From an uncultured Bacteroidales bacterium (lineage in GTDB: Bacteria; Bacteroidota; Bacteroidia; Bacteroidales; F082): 64,000 nt of DNA. The stretch spans positions 1 through 64,000 of the forward strand of contig CAJOIH010000009.1 in the NCBI GenBank assembly GCA_905234455.1. Reading direction: 5' to 3'. How positions within the stretch are numbered: the first letter of the stretch is position 1; every line of letters begins with the position of its first letter. The position numbers and the translations under genes are program-made. The notes under the pieces are model-generated. The model ran no database searches. It had not been told where the DNA came from and saw only the letters and a program-made list of their open reading frames with translations. Below, piece by piece: positions 1-8,555 of the stretch.

Positions 1-38
1 TTTTTTTTGTTTCTTTGCAAAGTCTAAACCAATAAAAG

Positions 39-728
39 ATGAACAAATTCATAAAGGCCATAACAGCCATGATGCTAATGATAGCGTTGATAATGATAAC
101 GGGCTGTGAAAAAGAAAATATGTTTTATAAACATGGCTTTTATGACTTGGGCCTGCCAAGTGGTAATTTGTGGGCTACATGTAATGTGGGTGCTGATTCA
201 CCGGAAGAATATGGAGACTATTTTGCATGGGGAGAAACGAACCATAAGGATTTTTACAATTGGACGAATTATTTATATTGTGATGGTAGTGAAAGGACTT
301 TGACAAAGTACTGCAATAATCCGAGTTTTGGTTTGAATGGTTTTGTTGACTCATTGGATGTTCTGGAGACTGTTGATGATGTTGCGAATACTCGTTGGGG
401 TGGTGATTGGCGCACACCAACGGCGTATGATTGGTACGAGCTATTTCAATATACTACTCATCATTGGGCTAATATGAATGGAGTGAACGGAGTACTATTT
501 GTGGGGGAGAAAGGTTTGGGAATCTTTCTTCCTGCTGCGGGTATTATGATGGGTGATAGTCTGATAAACGATGATGTCTATGGTTACTATAGTTCCAATC
601 AGATAGAAACCATCTTGGATCCCTCGCGCACTATACAGTGTTTTATTGGTGCGGATGAATGCTTCTATGGGGGAAACTACTTTCGCTTTTGTGGACGAAC
701 TGTTCGCCCTGTGCGTTCCGCAGAATGA
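39..728 (+). CDS. FISUMP-domain lipoprotein
   Basis: Predicted exported lipoprotein of 229 aa. A hydrophobic signal segment (residues 5-21) ends in a lipobox-like ITGC, placing the lipid-anchored Cys at about residue 23. The body has the hallmarks of the Fibrobacter succinogenes major paralogous (FISUMP) domain: DLGLPSGNLWATCNVGA near residue 37, YGDYFAWGET near 58, GGDWRTPTAYDW near 120, and a C-terminal RTVRPVRS. These domains are common on surface lipoproteins of Bacteroidota and Fibrobacteres; their biochemical role is unknown. The gene is visibly more AT-rich than htpG and the TIR operons downstream, which fits horizontal acquisition or relaxed selection. It is followed by REP-like palindromes. 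Family call is fairly firm; function unknown. Confidence 0.8.
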   Translation: MNKFIKAITAMMLMIALIMITGCEKENMFYKHGFYDLGLPSGNLWATCNVGADSPEEYGDYFAWGETNHKDFYNWTNYLYCDGSERTLTKYCNNPSFGLNGFVDSLDVLETVDDVANTRWGGDWRTPTAYDWYELFQYTTHHWANMNGVNGVLFVGEKGLGIFLPAAGIMMGDSLINDDVYGYYSSNQIETILDPSRTIQCFIGADECFYGGNYFRFCGRTVRPVRSAE

Positions 729-789
729 TTGATAAAGGCTTTTATTATGTCAATCTCTCATTTATAGTTTCTCAACAATTCTTGTTGAC

Positions 790-890
790 GGCCTGAAAGG
801 CCAAAAGCCAATAGTCCAGGGCAACGCCCTGGATAAATGATGCGATGCCACGATAACCGATTTTTGTTTTAGGTTTCGCCCTGAAAGGGC
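790..890. repeat. REP-like palindrome cluster, left of transposase
   Basis: Three short hairpins lie between the lipoprotein and the transposase: GGCCTGAAAGGCC at 790-802, CCAGGGCAACGCCCTGG at 816-832 and GCCCTGAAAGGGC at 878-890. Their loops (AAC, GAA) are the reverse complement of the loops (GTT, TTC) of the cluster right of the transposase, so the two clusters are in opposite orientation. Confidence 0.75.
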
Positions 891-903
891 AAAAGCATTA
901 TGG

Positions 904-1359
904 TCAATCAGATAACACGTATCGTTCATCATATTCGACCTTGTAGTGCTTCAGGAAATCCAGATACTCCTTCCGGAATGACGATTTTGCATGGTGCGCT
1001 TTTTGATTCCTCACATAATTGATTGTTTTTGGCAATACGGACTCGCTAATTGAAAAAGCGGCGTAACCACCTTGCCAAGCAAAATGTCCGTATCTGTCAT
1101 CAATAGTCTTGATCCAACGGCTGCTGTTCCGCTTGACCTCTTCCAAAAGATGTGAGACGTTTTCATTCTTCGACAGTTGACAGACTATGTGAACGTGGTT
1201 GGAAACACCACCAACAATCAGTGTTTGGCAACCCGTGGTATTGACCAGTTGTCCGATGTAGGAATGAACACGCTCCAGATGCTCCTCCTTTATAGAAGGG
1301 CTGGTGGTTTTGATGTGGAAGATAATATGTAGATATATTTTGGAGAGCGATTGTGACAT
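904..1359 (-). CDS. REP-associated tyrosine transposase (Y1/IS200-like)
   Basis: A 151-aa single-domain Y1 transposase of the HUH nuclease superfamily, which nicks and rejoins single-stranded DNA through a 5' phosphotyrosine link. Visible motifs are the N-terminal HIIFHIKT strand, the metal-binding HUH motif in SNHVHIV (His55, His57), and the catalytic Tyr of INYVRNQKAHH (Tyr115). Length matches the family. Short palindromes flank it on both sides in mirrored orientation, the pattern expected of REP-associated transposases (RAYTs) that act on chromosomal palindromes. No IS200/IS605 TnpB gene is present. The frame is intact with all catalytic residues, so the protein may be active. IS200 TnpA is the alternative reading, but flanking REP clusters favour RAYT. 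Confidence 0.88.
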   Translation of the reverse strand: MSQSLSKIYLHIIFHIKTTSPSIKEEHLERVHSYIGQLVNTTGCQTLIVGGVSNHVHIVCQLSKNENVSHLLEEVKRNSSRWIKTIDDRYGHFAWQGGYAAFSISESVLPKTINYVRNQKAHHAKSSFRKEYLDFLKHYKVEYDERYVLSD

Positions 1360-1376
1360 GATTTGATTGCTTATAC

Positions 1377-1560
1377 CCAGGGCGTTGCCCTAGGTTGTTG
1401 ACTGTTGCCCTTTCAGGGCGTTGACATGGTTCAATCGTTCTCGAAAATAAATTATTCGGGGCGTTTCCCCGATTTATGCGGGTATTTCCCCGATTTATCC
1501 GGGCATTGCCCGTTAACCCAGGGCGTTGCCCTGGGCTGGTAGCTGTTGCCCCTTCGGGGC
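1377..1560. repeat. REP-like palindrome cluster, right of transposase
   Basis: At least six short hairpins follow one another: a slightly imperfect CCAGGGCGTTGCCCTAGG (1377-1394), GCCCTTTCAGGGC (1407-1419), CGGGGCGTTTCCCCG (1457-1471), CGGGCATTGCCCG (1500-1512), CCCAGGGCGTTGCCCTGGG (1517-1535) and GCCCCTTCGGGGC (1548-1560). The last ends 5 bp from the htpG stop codon, so this cluster may also serve as the 3' end structure of htpG mRNA. Confidence 0.75.
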
Positions 1561-1565
1561 GGCCT

Positions 1566-3485
1566 TTATAACAGATCCATGTTCCGTTTCACAAACTCGC
1601 TCAAATCCTTGCCTTTCAGCAAGTTCTTCGAGAGCAAGGCGAGGTCGTAAATCTGCCTAATGGTGGCTTCCTGTGCGGCTTCGTCTTTGTCCAAAAGGCC
1701 GGTGATGACGGGGCTGTTGGTGTTGAGCATCAGCGTGTAGCTGTCGGGCATGGAGCCGTAGAACGACATGGCGCCGCCGCCCATCTGCTCCATCTCCTTC
1801 ATACGACGCATCCACTCGTTTTGGGTGACCTCCACGGGTGCGGCCTCCGCACCTTCATTGCTGAACTCCACGTTGAACTTCACCTTGTCGATGACCTTCT
1901 CAAAGGCGGCTTTCACGGTCTCTTTCTGCTTGTCGTCGAGACCTGAGGCAGCTTCCTTGTCGTCCTTCACGATGAGCTTGTCGATGGTGTTGGAGTCGAC
2001 GCGGGCGAACATGGCGCGGTTGTCATCACCCTTTTCACCTTCCTTCTGCTCGTAGGCACTGATGAAATGCGGGTCGAGGATGCCGTCCATCATCAACACG
2101 TTGTAGCCTTTTGCCTTGGCGTTCTCGATGTTGGTATACTGGTCGTCCTTATCGGTGGCGTAAAGATACACTAGCATTTTGTCCTTGTTAGTCTGCTGCT
2201 CCTTGATGAGGGTCTTGTACTCTTCGATGGTGTAGTACTTGTCGTCCACATCCTTGAAGAGGAAGAATTTTTCGGCGCGCTCGTAGAACTTCGGGTCGCT
2301 CATCATGCCGTATTCGATGAACACGCGGATGTCGTCCCAGTTCTTCTCATAGGTCTCGCGGTCTTTCTTGAAGAGCTCCTCCAGCTTTTCAGCTACCTTT
2401 TTAGTAATATAGGTCGAGATCTTTTTCACGCTTTGGTCGCTTTGCAGGAACGAGCGGCTGACGTTCAGCGGGATGTCGGGCGAGTCGATGACGCCGTGCA
2501 GCAGCGAGAGGAATTCGGGCAGGATGCCTTCCACCGAGTCGGTGACGAAGACCTCGTTGCAGTAGAGCTGGATCTTGTTGCGCTGGAACTCGTAGCGGTT
2601 CTTCACCTTCGGGAAATAGAGGATGCCCGTGAGGTTGAAGGGGTAGTCCACGTTGAGGTGGATATGGAACAGCGGCTCGCCGAAGTTCATCGGGTAGAGG
2701 GTGTGGTAGAAGTCGTTGTATTCCTCATCCTTGATGTCGGTCGGGGCTTTCTTCCACAAAGGAGCGACGTCGTTGATGATCCACGGCTTTTCCACTTCCT
2801 TGGTCTTGGGTTTGCCGTCCTTGTCGGTTTCGCCCTCGATTTCCTCCTGCACTTTTTTGGTGCCGAACTGAATCGGGATGGGCAGGAACTTGCAGTATTT
2901 GTTGAGTAGCTCGCGGATGCGGCCTTCTTCGAGGAACTCGGCGGAGTCGTCGCTGATGTAAAGGATGACGTCGGTGCCGCGGTCGCCCTTCGGGATCTCG
3001 TTCATGGTGTACTCGGGACTGCCGTCGCACTCCCAAATGACGCCGTTTTTGCCTTCTTCCTTATAGGATTTCGAGATTAGCGACACCTTCGAGGAGACCA
3101 TGAAGGCGGAGTAGAAGCCCAGTCCAAAGTGGCCGATGATATTTGCGGCCTCCGCTTCACTTTGGGTCTTGAACTTGGCGATGAACTCCTCGGCGCCCGA
3201 GAAAGCGATCTGATTAATATACTTATCCACTTCTTCGGCGTTCATGCCGATGCCTCTATCGCGCACGGTGAGGGTCTTTTTCTTCTTGTCGACTTCCACC
3301 TTGATGGTGAGGTCGCCCAGCTCGCCCTTGAACTCGCCCGAGGCGGCCAAGGCCTTCAACTTCTGTGTGGCGTCCACAGCGTTACTGATGATTTCGCGCA
3401 GGAAGATTTCCTGGTCCGAATACAAAAACTTCTTGATGACAGGGAAAATGTTTTCTGTCTTTACTCCAATGTTACCAGTTGTCAT
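1566..3485 (-). CDS. htpG: Molecular chaperone HtpG (bacterial Hsp90)
   Basis: A 639-aa homodimeric ATP-dependent cytosolic chaperone. The N-terminal GHKL ATPase shows the conserved helix LREIISNAVDAT, the ATP-binding loop DRGIGM and the lid motif GHFGLGFYSAFMV. The middle domain includes NVSRSFLQ, the conserved Hsp90 middle-domain segment that contains the gamma-phosphate-contacting Arg, and a typical dimerisation domain ends the protein. Length is normal for HtpG. The start is the Met of MTTGNIGVKTENIFP, and the strand is opposite to the TPR operon that diverges from it. No CIRCE-type inverted repeat is visible upstream; AACTTTTG at 3529-3536 (minus) is a weak -7 candidate. Identification is secure. 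Confidence 0.97.
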   Translation of the reverse strand: MTTGNIGVKTENIFPVIKKFLYSDQEIFLREIISNAVDATQKLKALAASGEFKGELGDLTIKVEVDKKKKTLTVRDRGIGMNAEEVDKYINQIAFSGAEEFIAKFKTQSEAEAANIIGHFGLGFYSAFMVSSKVSLISKSYKEEGKNGVIWECDGSPEYTMNEIPKGDRGTDVILYISDDSAEFLEEGRIRELLNKYCKFLPIPIQFGTKKVQEEIEGETDKDGKPKTKEVEKPWIINDVAPLWKKAPTDIKDEEYNDFYHTLYPMNFGEPLFHIHLNVDYPFNLTGILYFPKVKNRYEFQRNKIQLYCNEVFVTDSVEGILPEFLSLLHGVIDSPDIPLNVSRSFLQSDQSVKKISTYITKKVAEKLEELFKKDRETYEKNWDDIRVFIEYGMMSDPKFYERAEKFFLFKDVDDKYYTIEEYKTLIKEQQTNKDKMLVYLYATDKDDQYTNIENAKAKGYNVLMMDGILDPHFISAYEQKEGEKGDDNRAMFARVDSNTIDKLIVKDDKEAASGLDDKQKETVKAAFEKVIDKVKFNVEFSNEGAEAAPVEVTQNEWMRRMKEMEQMGGGAMSFYGSMPDSYTLMLNTNSPVITGLLDKDEAAQEATIRQIYDLALLSKNLLKGKDLSEFVKRNMDLL

Positions 3486-3577
3486 ATTGTTGCGTTTTTT
3501 GAATTTTCAAAGGATGTTTGCCGTTGGTCAAAAGTTGTGCCACTGAAAAAATCTGACATTTTGGCAAGTTTTTTTTG

Positions 3578-3585
3578 TATTTTTG
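3578..3585 (+). promoter_or_regulatory. -7 promoter box for the TPR-TPR-TIR operon
   Basis: TATTTTTG matches the Bacteroidota -7 consensus TAnnTTTG and lies 25 nt before the ATG at 3611. A TTTG at 3560-3563 is closer than the usual spacing of a -33 element. The box overlaps the more upstream in-frame ATG at 3575, which therefore is unlikely to be the start. Confidence 0.65.
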
Positions 3586-3610
3586 CCCATTCAACAAATG
3601 GATTTTTCTC

Positions 3611-5677
3611 ATGAAAAGAAGCTTTCTACTTGTTTTTATGGCGATGTCCCTTCTCGCTTCCGCCCAGACCCAGCAGGGCTATGTGAAGACCAAAGGCCGT
3701 ATGGACGCCCAAGGCAACCTCATCCCCGGACAAGGGCTGAAAGGGGCCACGGTCTCTGTGCAGGGCCTTACCGCCGTGTTGGTGAACTCCGACAACGGCG
3801 ATTTCTCCTTCCCCGTGAGCAATGGGCAATTCCGCTTGGAATCAGTGAATAAGAAAGGCTACCAACTGGTGGATATGGATGCATGCCCAAGGAATTACAA
3901 CTACTCGGGGAATCCACTCTATATCGTGATGGAAACGCCCGACCAGCAGCTGCAAGACAAACTTACCGCCGAACGAAAGATCCGCCGCAACCTTCAAAGA
4001 CAGCTTCAGGAACGGGAAGACGAGATTGAAACGTTGAAAGCCAACCAAAAGATCACCGACGAAGAGTATTGTCAGGCCTTGCAAAAATTGTATTCCGACC
4101 AGGAAAGCAACGAACAACTTATTTCCGACATGGCCAAACGTTACTCCGAATTGGATTACGACCAACTGGACGAGTTCTACCGCCAAGTGTCATATTGCAT
4201 TGAGAACGGCGAGCTGGTGAGGGCCGACTCGTTGCTGAACACCAAAGGCGATGTGACCCAACAGGTGGAAGAACAGCTAAGGAAAGGCCAAGCCATCAAA
4301 GAAAAAGAAGAACAGCTTGGCAAAGCCAAAGCGGCCCATGCCGCCGATCGGGAAGAACTTGCCAAACGTTGCTACAGCTATTTTGAGGCTTTTGCGGCCC
4401 AGCATCTCAATGACACGGCAGCCTATTACCTTGAATTACGGGCGAGTTTGGATAGTGCCAATGTGGATTGGCAACTGACAGCCGCCGAGTTTTTCATGGA
4501 ATATGTAGGGGATTATGACAAGTCGTTCGAGATATATCAACGAGCCTATCGGACGATAATGCAGCGCCCAGATACCTACCAAGTTGAACTGTTCAAGCTG
4601 TATAACAACATGGGCATCTATTACTATTATATAGGTGACATCGATTTGGCCAAGACAAATCTTTTAAAGGGTATCGGCATCATGAAGCAGATGCGGGGAG
4701 AAAACGCCTCCGATCTCTCGTCATCATACGAGAATCTGTCAGTCATCTACGACGATGAAGGCACGTCCGACTCAGCTGTGTTTTATGCCGAGAAAGCAAG
4801 GAGTGTTGAAGCTGCTTCCTTCGGCAAGGAGTCGCCAGGAATGGCCAGTATATTGCACAACCTTGGAATGAACTACATGCATTATGCAATGGCCGAAGAC
4901 ACCGAAGAATACTACGACAAAGCATTGGAATACTACCAAGAGGCCTTGCGAATTGCACGATTGAACTTCGGAGAAGAGAGCTCGACTGTCAGCAATATCT
5001 ACAATAGCATGTCCGCATTGTATGATTATCGCAAGGACTATCGAAAAGCATTGGAATATGCACAAAAAGACGTGGAGACTACAAAGGCGATCTACGGCGA
5101 GCACCATCCATTGGTGGCCGAGAGTTATAACGGTATGGGATTGACTTGTTACTATTTGGGTGATTATGAACGGGCCGCAGCATGCTATTACAAGTCCCTC
5201 ACCATGATGAAAAGGTATTTTGCCAATGAACAGACCAGCAAATACGAGGTTTATGTGAACCTTGGCTCCCTTCACCTTAAGCAGCAGGAGTACGACAGCT
5301 CAGCCTACTATTATTCAAGCTTTATCAACGCCTACGAGAAAATCTACGGCAAGCATCGCGACATTGCCTTGGTCTACGGAAAACTGGCCAATGTTTATAT
5401 CGAACAGAAAGACTATCCCGAGGCAATCCGCCTCCTGTTAATAGCTGCCAATATGGAGGAAGAATTGGGGGGCAGCAACAAAGTGTATCTTGCCACTTAT
5501 TATCTTAACATCGGCGTTTTGTACGGCAAAATGGAGCAATACGACAAGTCGTTGCCTTATTTAGAGAATGCTTATCGGATCAGAAAAGAGGTTTATGGAG
5601 AGGAAGATGAGCGTGCCGTGAACCTGCTGGAAAGAATCAATACGACAAAAGAGGAGATCAAGAAACAAAAGAAATAA
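3611..5677 (+). CDS. Exported TPR protein with N-terminal CarboxypepD_reg-like module (copy 1)
   Basis: A 688-aa protein. The chosen start MKRSFLLVF gives a clean Sec signal peptide cut near SAQ-T; the upstream in-frame ATG at 3575 would add 12 residues that break it. After the signal comes a carboxypeptidase-regulatory-like beta module (about 22-110: GQGLKGATVSVQG, NSDNGDFSFP), a charged coiled coil (about 110-250: AERKIRRNLQRQLQ, DQESNEQLISDMAKRYSELD), then kinesin-light-chain-type tetratricopeptide repeats of about 42 residues to the end (for example YNGMGLTCYYLGDYERA). It has no lipobox and no T9SS sorting domain, so it is probably periplasmic. It is the first gene of an operon with a close paralogue and a membrane TIR protein. 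TPR arrays usually bind peptides or proteins; the ligand is unknown. Confidence 0.82.
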   Translation: MKRSFLLVFMAMSLLASAQTQQGYVKTKGRMDAQGNLIPGQGLKGATVSVQGLTAVLVNSDNGDFSFPVSNGQFRLESVNKKGYQLVDMDACPRNYNYSGNPLYIVMETPDQQLQDKLTAERKIRRNLQRQLQEREDEIETLKANQKITDEEYCQALQKLYSDQESNEQLISDMAKRYSELDYDQLDEFYRQVSYCIENGELVRADSLLNTKGDVTQQVEEQLRKGQAIKEKEEQLGKAKAAHAADREELAKRCYSYFEAFAAQHLNDTAAYYLELRASLDSANVDWQLTAAEFFMEYVGDYDKSFEIYQRAYRTIMQRPDTYQVELFKLYNNMGIYYYYIGDIDLAKTNLLKGIGIMKQMRGENASDLSSSYENLSVIYDDEGTSDSAVFYAEKARSVEAASFGKESPGMASILHNLGMNYMHYAMAEDTEEYYDKALEYYQEALRIARLNFGEESSTVSNIYNSMSALYDYRKDYRKALEYAQKDVETTKAIYGEHHPLVAESYNGMGLTCYYLGDYERAAACYYKSLTMMKRYFANEQTSKYEVYVNLGSLHLKQQEYDSSAYYYSSFINAYEKIYGKHRDIALVYGKLANVYIEQKDYPEAIRLLLIAANMEEELGGSNKVYLATYYLNIGVLYGKMEQYDKSLPYLENAYRIRKEVYGEEDERAVNLLERINTTKEEIKKQKK

Positions 5678-5688
5678 AACAATTGCCC

Positions 5689-7362
5689 ATGAAACAAATC
5701 GCTCTACTCAGTGCTATCCTGCTCGCTAGCCTCATCGCTTCCGCCCAGACCCAGCAGGGCTATGTGAAGACCAAAGGCCGCATGGTTAACGGCCAACATG
5801 TGCCAGGACAGGGCTTGAAAGGAGCCGTGGTCTCCTTGCATGGATACAATGCCGTATTGGTGAACTCCGATGACGGATTGTTCTCCTTCCCGGTAGCTAC
5901 GGCCCAATTCCGTTTGGACTCGGTGAATAAGAAAGGTTACCAACTGGTCGATATGGATGTCTGCCCCCAAAGCTATTCCTACTCGGAAAACCCGCTGTAT
6001 ATCGTCATGGAAACGCCTGACCAGCAACTTCAAGACAAACTGTCCGCCGAAAGGAAAATACGTCGAAACCTCCAAAAACAGCTTCAGGAAAAGGAAGACG
6101 AGATAGAGGACCTGAAAGCCAGCCAGAAGATTTCGGACGACGAATACCGTCAGGCTTTGCAAAAACTCTATGCCGACCAGGAAAGCAACGAGCAACTCAT
6201 CTCCGACATGGCCAAACGCTATTCCGAGCTTGACTATGACCAATTGGACGAATTCTATCGTCAGGTCTCGTATTTCATCGAGAACGGCGAACTGGTGAAG
6301 GCGGATTCCCTCTTGAACACGAGGGGTGATCTCAATCAACAGGTAGAGGAACAGTTGCAGAGAGGACAAGCCATTCAGGCGAAAGAGCAACAGATAGAGC
6401 AGGCAAAATCTGTTCATGCCGCTGACAATGAAGAGCTTGCGAAACGATGCTATAGCTATTTCGAGACTTTCGCAGCCCAGCATCTGAACGATACGGCCGC
6501 CTATTATCTTGAGTTGAGAGCCCGCTTGGACACCACCAATGTGGATTGGCTGTATGACGCTGGACTGTTCCTGGAAGGTTATGTCGGCGATTATGATAAA
6601 ACGCTTCAGTATTATCGAATGGGACTTCGGCAGTCGATGCAACAATTTGGAGAAAACAAAGCAAAGACAGCTTTGTTTTATGCTGCTATCGGCGTGGTGA
6701 GTTATTATTTAGCCGATTTTGAAACTGCCATGGAATATCTTGACAAGTCCCTCAAAATCCGCCAATCACTTTTTGGAGAAAACCACCCGGATGTTGCCGA
6801 AAGCTATGCCAATATCGGTTCGATCTATTCCATCACTGGACAATTTGACAAAGCTTTGGAATGTCATCGAAAGTCTCTTTCCATCAACTTGGCTTGCCAT
6901 GGAGAAAACAATTCGGATGTGGCCTTTAGCTACCACAATATAGGTTTTGCCTATGCCAGAAGCGGCAACCACGAAAAAGCTATAGAATATTACCTGAAGG
7001 CACTGGAGATAGCCATCCCTACATTAGGTGACAACCATCCCATTGTGGCCGGTTTCTGCCAGAATATCGGATTGGTGTACGCCTATTTGAAAGATTATGA
7101 GAAGGCATTGCAATACATGGGCCAGGCAAGCTCCATATTGATTTCTACGGTAGGGGAAAAGCACCCTAATCTTGTATATGTGTATCAAAACATTGGATTT
7201 GTTTACTTCAGTCAGGGTGACTATGACAAGGCTCGGGAGTATTTCGATAAGGAGTTGGAGATTGTGGAAACAACCTTTGGACCGGAACATCCGAGAACCC
7301 TAGAGGCAAAGGGGACTGTTGCTGCCTACGAGGAACGAATGAAAGAATCCAGCCATGAATAA
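5689..7362 (+). CDS. Exported TPR protein with N-terminal CarboxypepD_reg-like module (copy 2)
   Basis: A 557-aa paralogue of the preceding gene. The start MKQIALLSAILLA gives a signal peptide ending in SAQ-T. Residues up to about 280 are nearly the same as copy 1 (QTQQGYVKTKGRM, NPLYIVMETPDQQLQDKL, SNEQLISDMAKRYSEL), and a stretch of about 44 bp at 3659-3702 recurs almost unchanged at 5737-5780. The C-terminal half diverges: it holds about six regular 42-residue TPRs with the YxNIGxxY...DKALEYxxKxLxI...GExHPDVA pattern. It lies 11 nt after copy 1 and overlaps the TIR gene by 8 nt, so the three are very likely translated from one mRNA. The shared N-terminus with variable TPRs suggests a common docking part and different ligand-binding parts (inference). 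Confidence 0.82.
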   Translation: MKQIALLSAILLASLIASAQTQQGYVKTKGRMVNGQHVPGQGLKGAVVSLHGYNAVLVNSDDGLFSFPVATAQFRLDSVNKKGYQLVDMDVCPQSYSYSENPLYIVMETPDQQLQDKLSAERKIRRNLQKQLQEKEDEIEDLKASQKISDDEYRQALQKLYADQESNEQLISDMAKRYSELDYDQLDEFYRQVSYFIENGELVKADSLLNTRGDLNQQVEEQLQRGQAIQAKEQQIEQAKSVHAADNEELAKRCYSYFETFAAQHLNDTAAYYLELRARLDTTNVDWLYDAGLFLEGYVGDYDKTLQYYRMGLRQSMQQFGENKAKTALFYAAIGVVSYYLADFETAMEYLDKSLKIRQSLFGENHPDVAESYANIGSIYSITGQFDKALECHRKSLSINLACHGENNSDVAFSYHNIGFAYARSGNHEKAIEYYLKALEIAIPTLGDNHPIVAGFCQNIGLVYAYLKDYEKALQYMGQASSILISTVGEKHPNLVYVYQNIGFVYFSQGDYDKAREYFDKELEIVETTFGPEHPRTLEAKGTVAAYEERMKESSHE

Positions 7363-8485
7363 TGCTTTCAAATATTTTGCCTTCATCAGTTATAGCTCGA
7401 AGGACATTGCCTGGGGCAAGAAGCTTCAGAAGAAGCTGGAACACTACCGGATGCCGGCCACCCTATGTAGCGAGCATGGCTGGGAACGCAAGCCGATAAA
7501 ACCGGTGTTCTTTGCACCTACCGACATCCAGCCGGGAGGGCTTTCGGAAGAATTGCGCGAAAGGCTTAAAGATTCGCAACACCTCATCGTCATCTGCTCG
7601 CCCAACTCCGCCAAATCCAAATGGGTAGGGAAGGAGATAGAATATTTCCATGGTCTCGGACGCCCCCAAAATATCCATTTCTTCATCGTGGATGGTTCGC
7701 CCCATAGCGGTGACCCTGACACGGAATGCTTCAACCCCGTTGTCGAGGAATTGGGCCTTCCTGAGATCCTTGGTGCCAACGTCAATGAGAAAATCTATCG
7801 AAGCCCACAACTCAACCGTGAAAGGGCTTACGTCCAGCTCATATCCAAGATGCTTGGCGTGGAGTTCGATGCCATCTGGCAACGGCATAAACGCTTGAGG
7901 ATTAGAAAAGCAGTGTTCTGGGTCTTGGGAGGTTTGGCTGTCATCGCCGTCATGTTGGGCATCTGGAAAGCCAACCAGTCGTTCGACGCACAAATCCATT
8001 TGAACGAAGCTTCGATCCACAATGAGCAGCTGCCCCCACTCCAAAACGCATTGGTGACCATGACTCTCGATAATGAAACCAAGGAAGACACCATAGCCTC
8101 CCTGGAGACGTGCTGCGCTTTTGCCAATATTCCCCACCGATATCTCCATCAACCGGTGCGATTTGTGGTTTCCGCCCAAGATTACCTCCGGCTCGACACG
8201 GTTGTCGCCCTTGAGAAGACGACCACGTTGAATGTCCGTCGTGACCCGGCTGTTTACGGAGAAGTCCATTTCTGGCTCTGGAACCCCCATACGGAGGAGT
8301 TCGTCACCGGTGAAACCTTGCTGGTTGACGGAAAGGAAGTGTCATCGGGAACCGATGGACGGGTGTCGCTGTTCATCCCTGTGGAAGACCAGAAACGGGT
8401 ATATTCTGTCCAGGCCGCTTTCCCCTTATCCATGGATTCGGTCATTATGCCTCTGGCAGAGAACGCTATCGTGTCGTTAAAATAA
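7355..8485 (+). CDS. Membrane-anchored TIR-domain protein
   Basis: A 376-aa protein with an N-terminal TIR domain (about 5-175), one transmembrane helix (about 187-204: FWVLGGLAVIAVMLGIW) and an extracytoplasmic beta-rich C-terminus (about 206-376, carboxypeptidase-regulatory-like: GEVHFWLWNP, SSGTDGRVSL). The TIR core has AFISYSSKD, a BB-loop-like segment DIQPGGLSEEL and SPNSAKSKWVGKEIEYF; the Glu in KWVGKEI (Glu94) sits where TIR NADases carry their catalytic Glu. There is no signal peptide, so the TIR domain should be cytoplasmic and the tail periplasmic. It overlaps the TPR gene by 8 nt. Known bacterial TIR domains cleave NAD+ or make cyclic ADP-ribose signals, often in phage defence; whether this one does is inference. 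Confidence 0.85.
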   Translation: MNNAFKYFAFISYSSKDIAWGKKLQKKLEHYRMPATLCSEHGWERKPIKPVFFAPTDIQPGGLSEELRERLKDSQHLIVICSPNSAKSKWVGKEIEYFHGLGRPQNIHFFIVDGSPHSGDPDTECFNPVVEELGLPEILGANVNEKIYRSPQLNRERAYVQLISKMLGVEFDAIWQRHKRLRIRKAVFWVLGGLAVIAVMLGIWKANQSFDAQIHLNEASIHNEQLPPLQNALVTMTLDNETKEDTIASLETCCAFANIPHRYLHQPVRFVVSAQDYLRLDTVVALEKTTTLNVRRDPAVYGEVHFWLWNPHTEEFVTGETLLVDGKEVSSGTDGRVSLFIPVEDQKRVYSVQAAFPLSMDSVIMPLAENAIVSLK

Positions 8486-8520
8486 TATCGCTTCAAAAGA
8501 CTTCCTTAAATATTTATTAC

Positions 8521-8528
8521 TATTTTTG
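8521..8528 (+). promoter_or_regulatory. -7 promoter box for T9SS adhesin gene
   Basis: TATTTTTG, a perfect TAnnTTTG match, lies 27 nt before the ATG at 8556. It marks a separate transcription unit from the TIR operon just upstream and supports the start at 8556. Confidence 0.65.
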
Positions 8529-8555
8529 TGGGTGAATAATCAAGTAGTTACATCT

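Noticed and set aside
904-1359. Y1 transposase considered as part of an IS605 element or a defence-linked TnpB unit
   Set aside because: No TnpB gene is present and the flanks are multiple REP-like hairpins rather than IS605 ends.
2433-2909. Plus-strand open frame opposite htpG
   Set aside because: Val/Glu/Leu-rich antisense product of a conserved chaperone gene; no promoter or family match.
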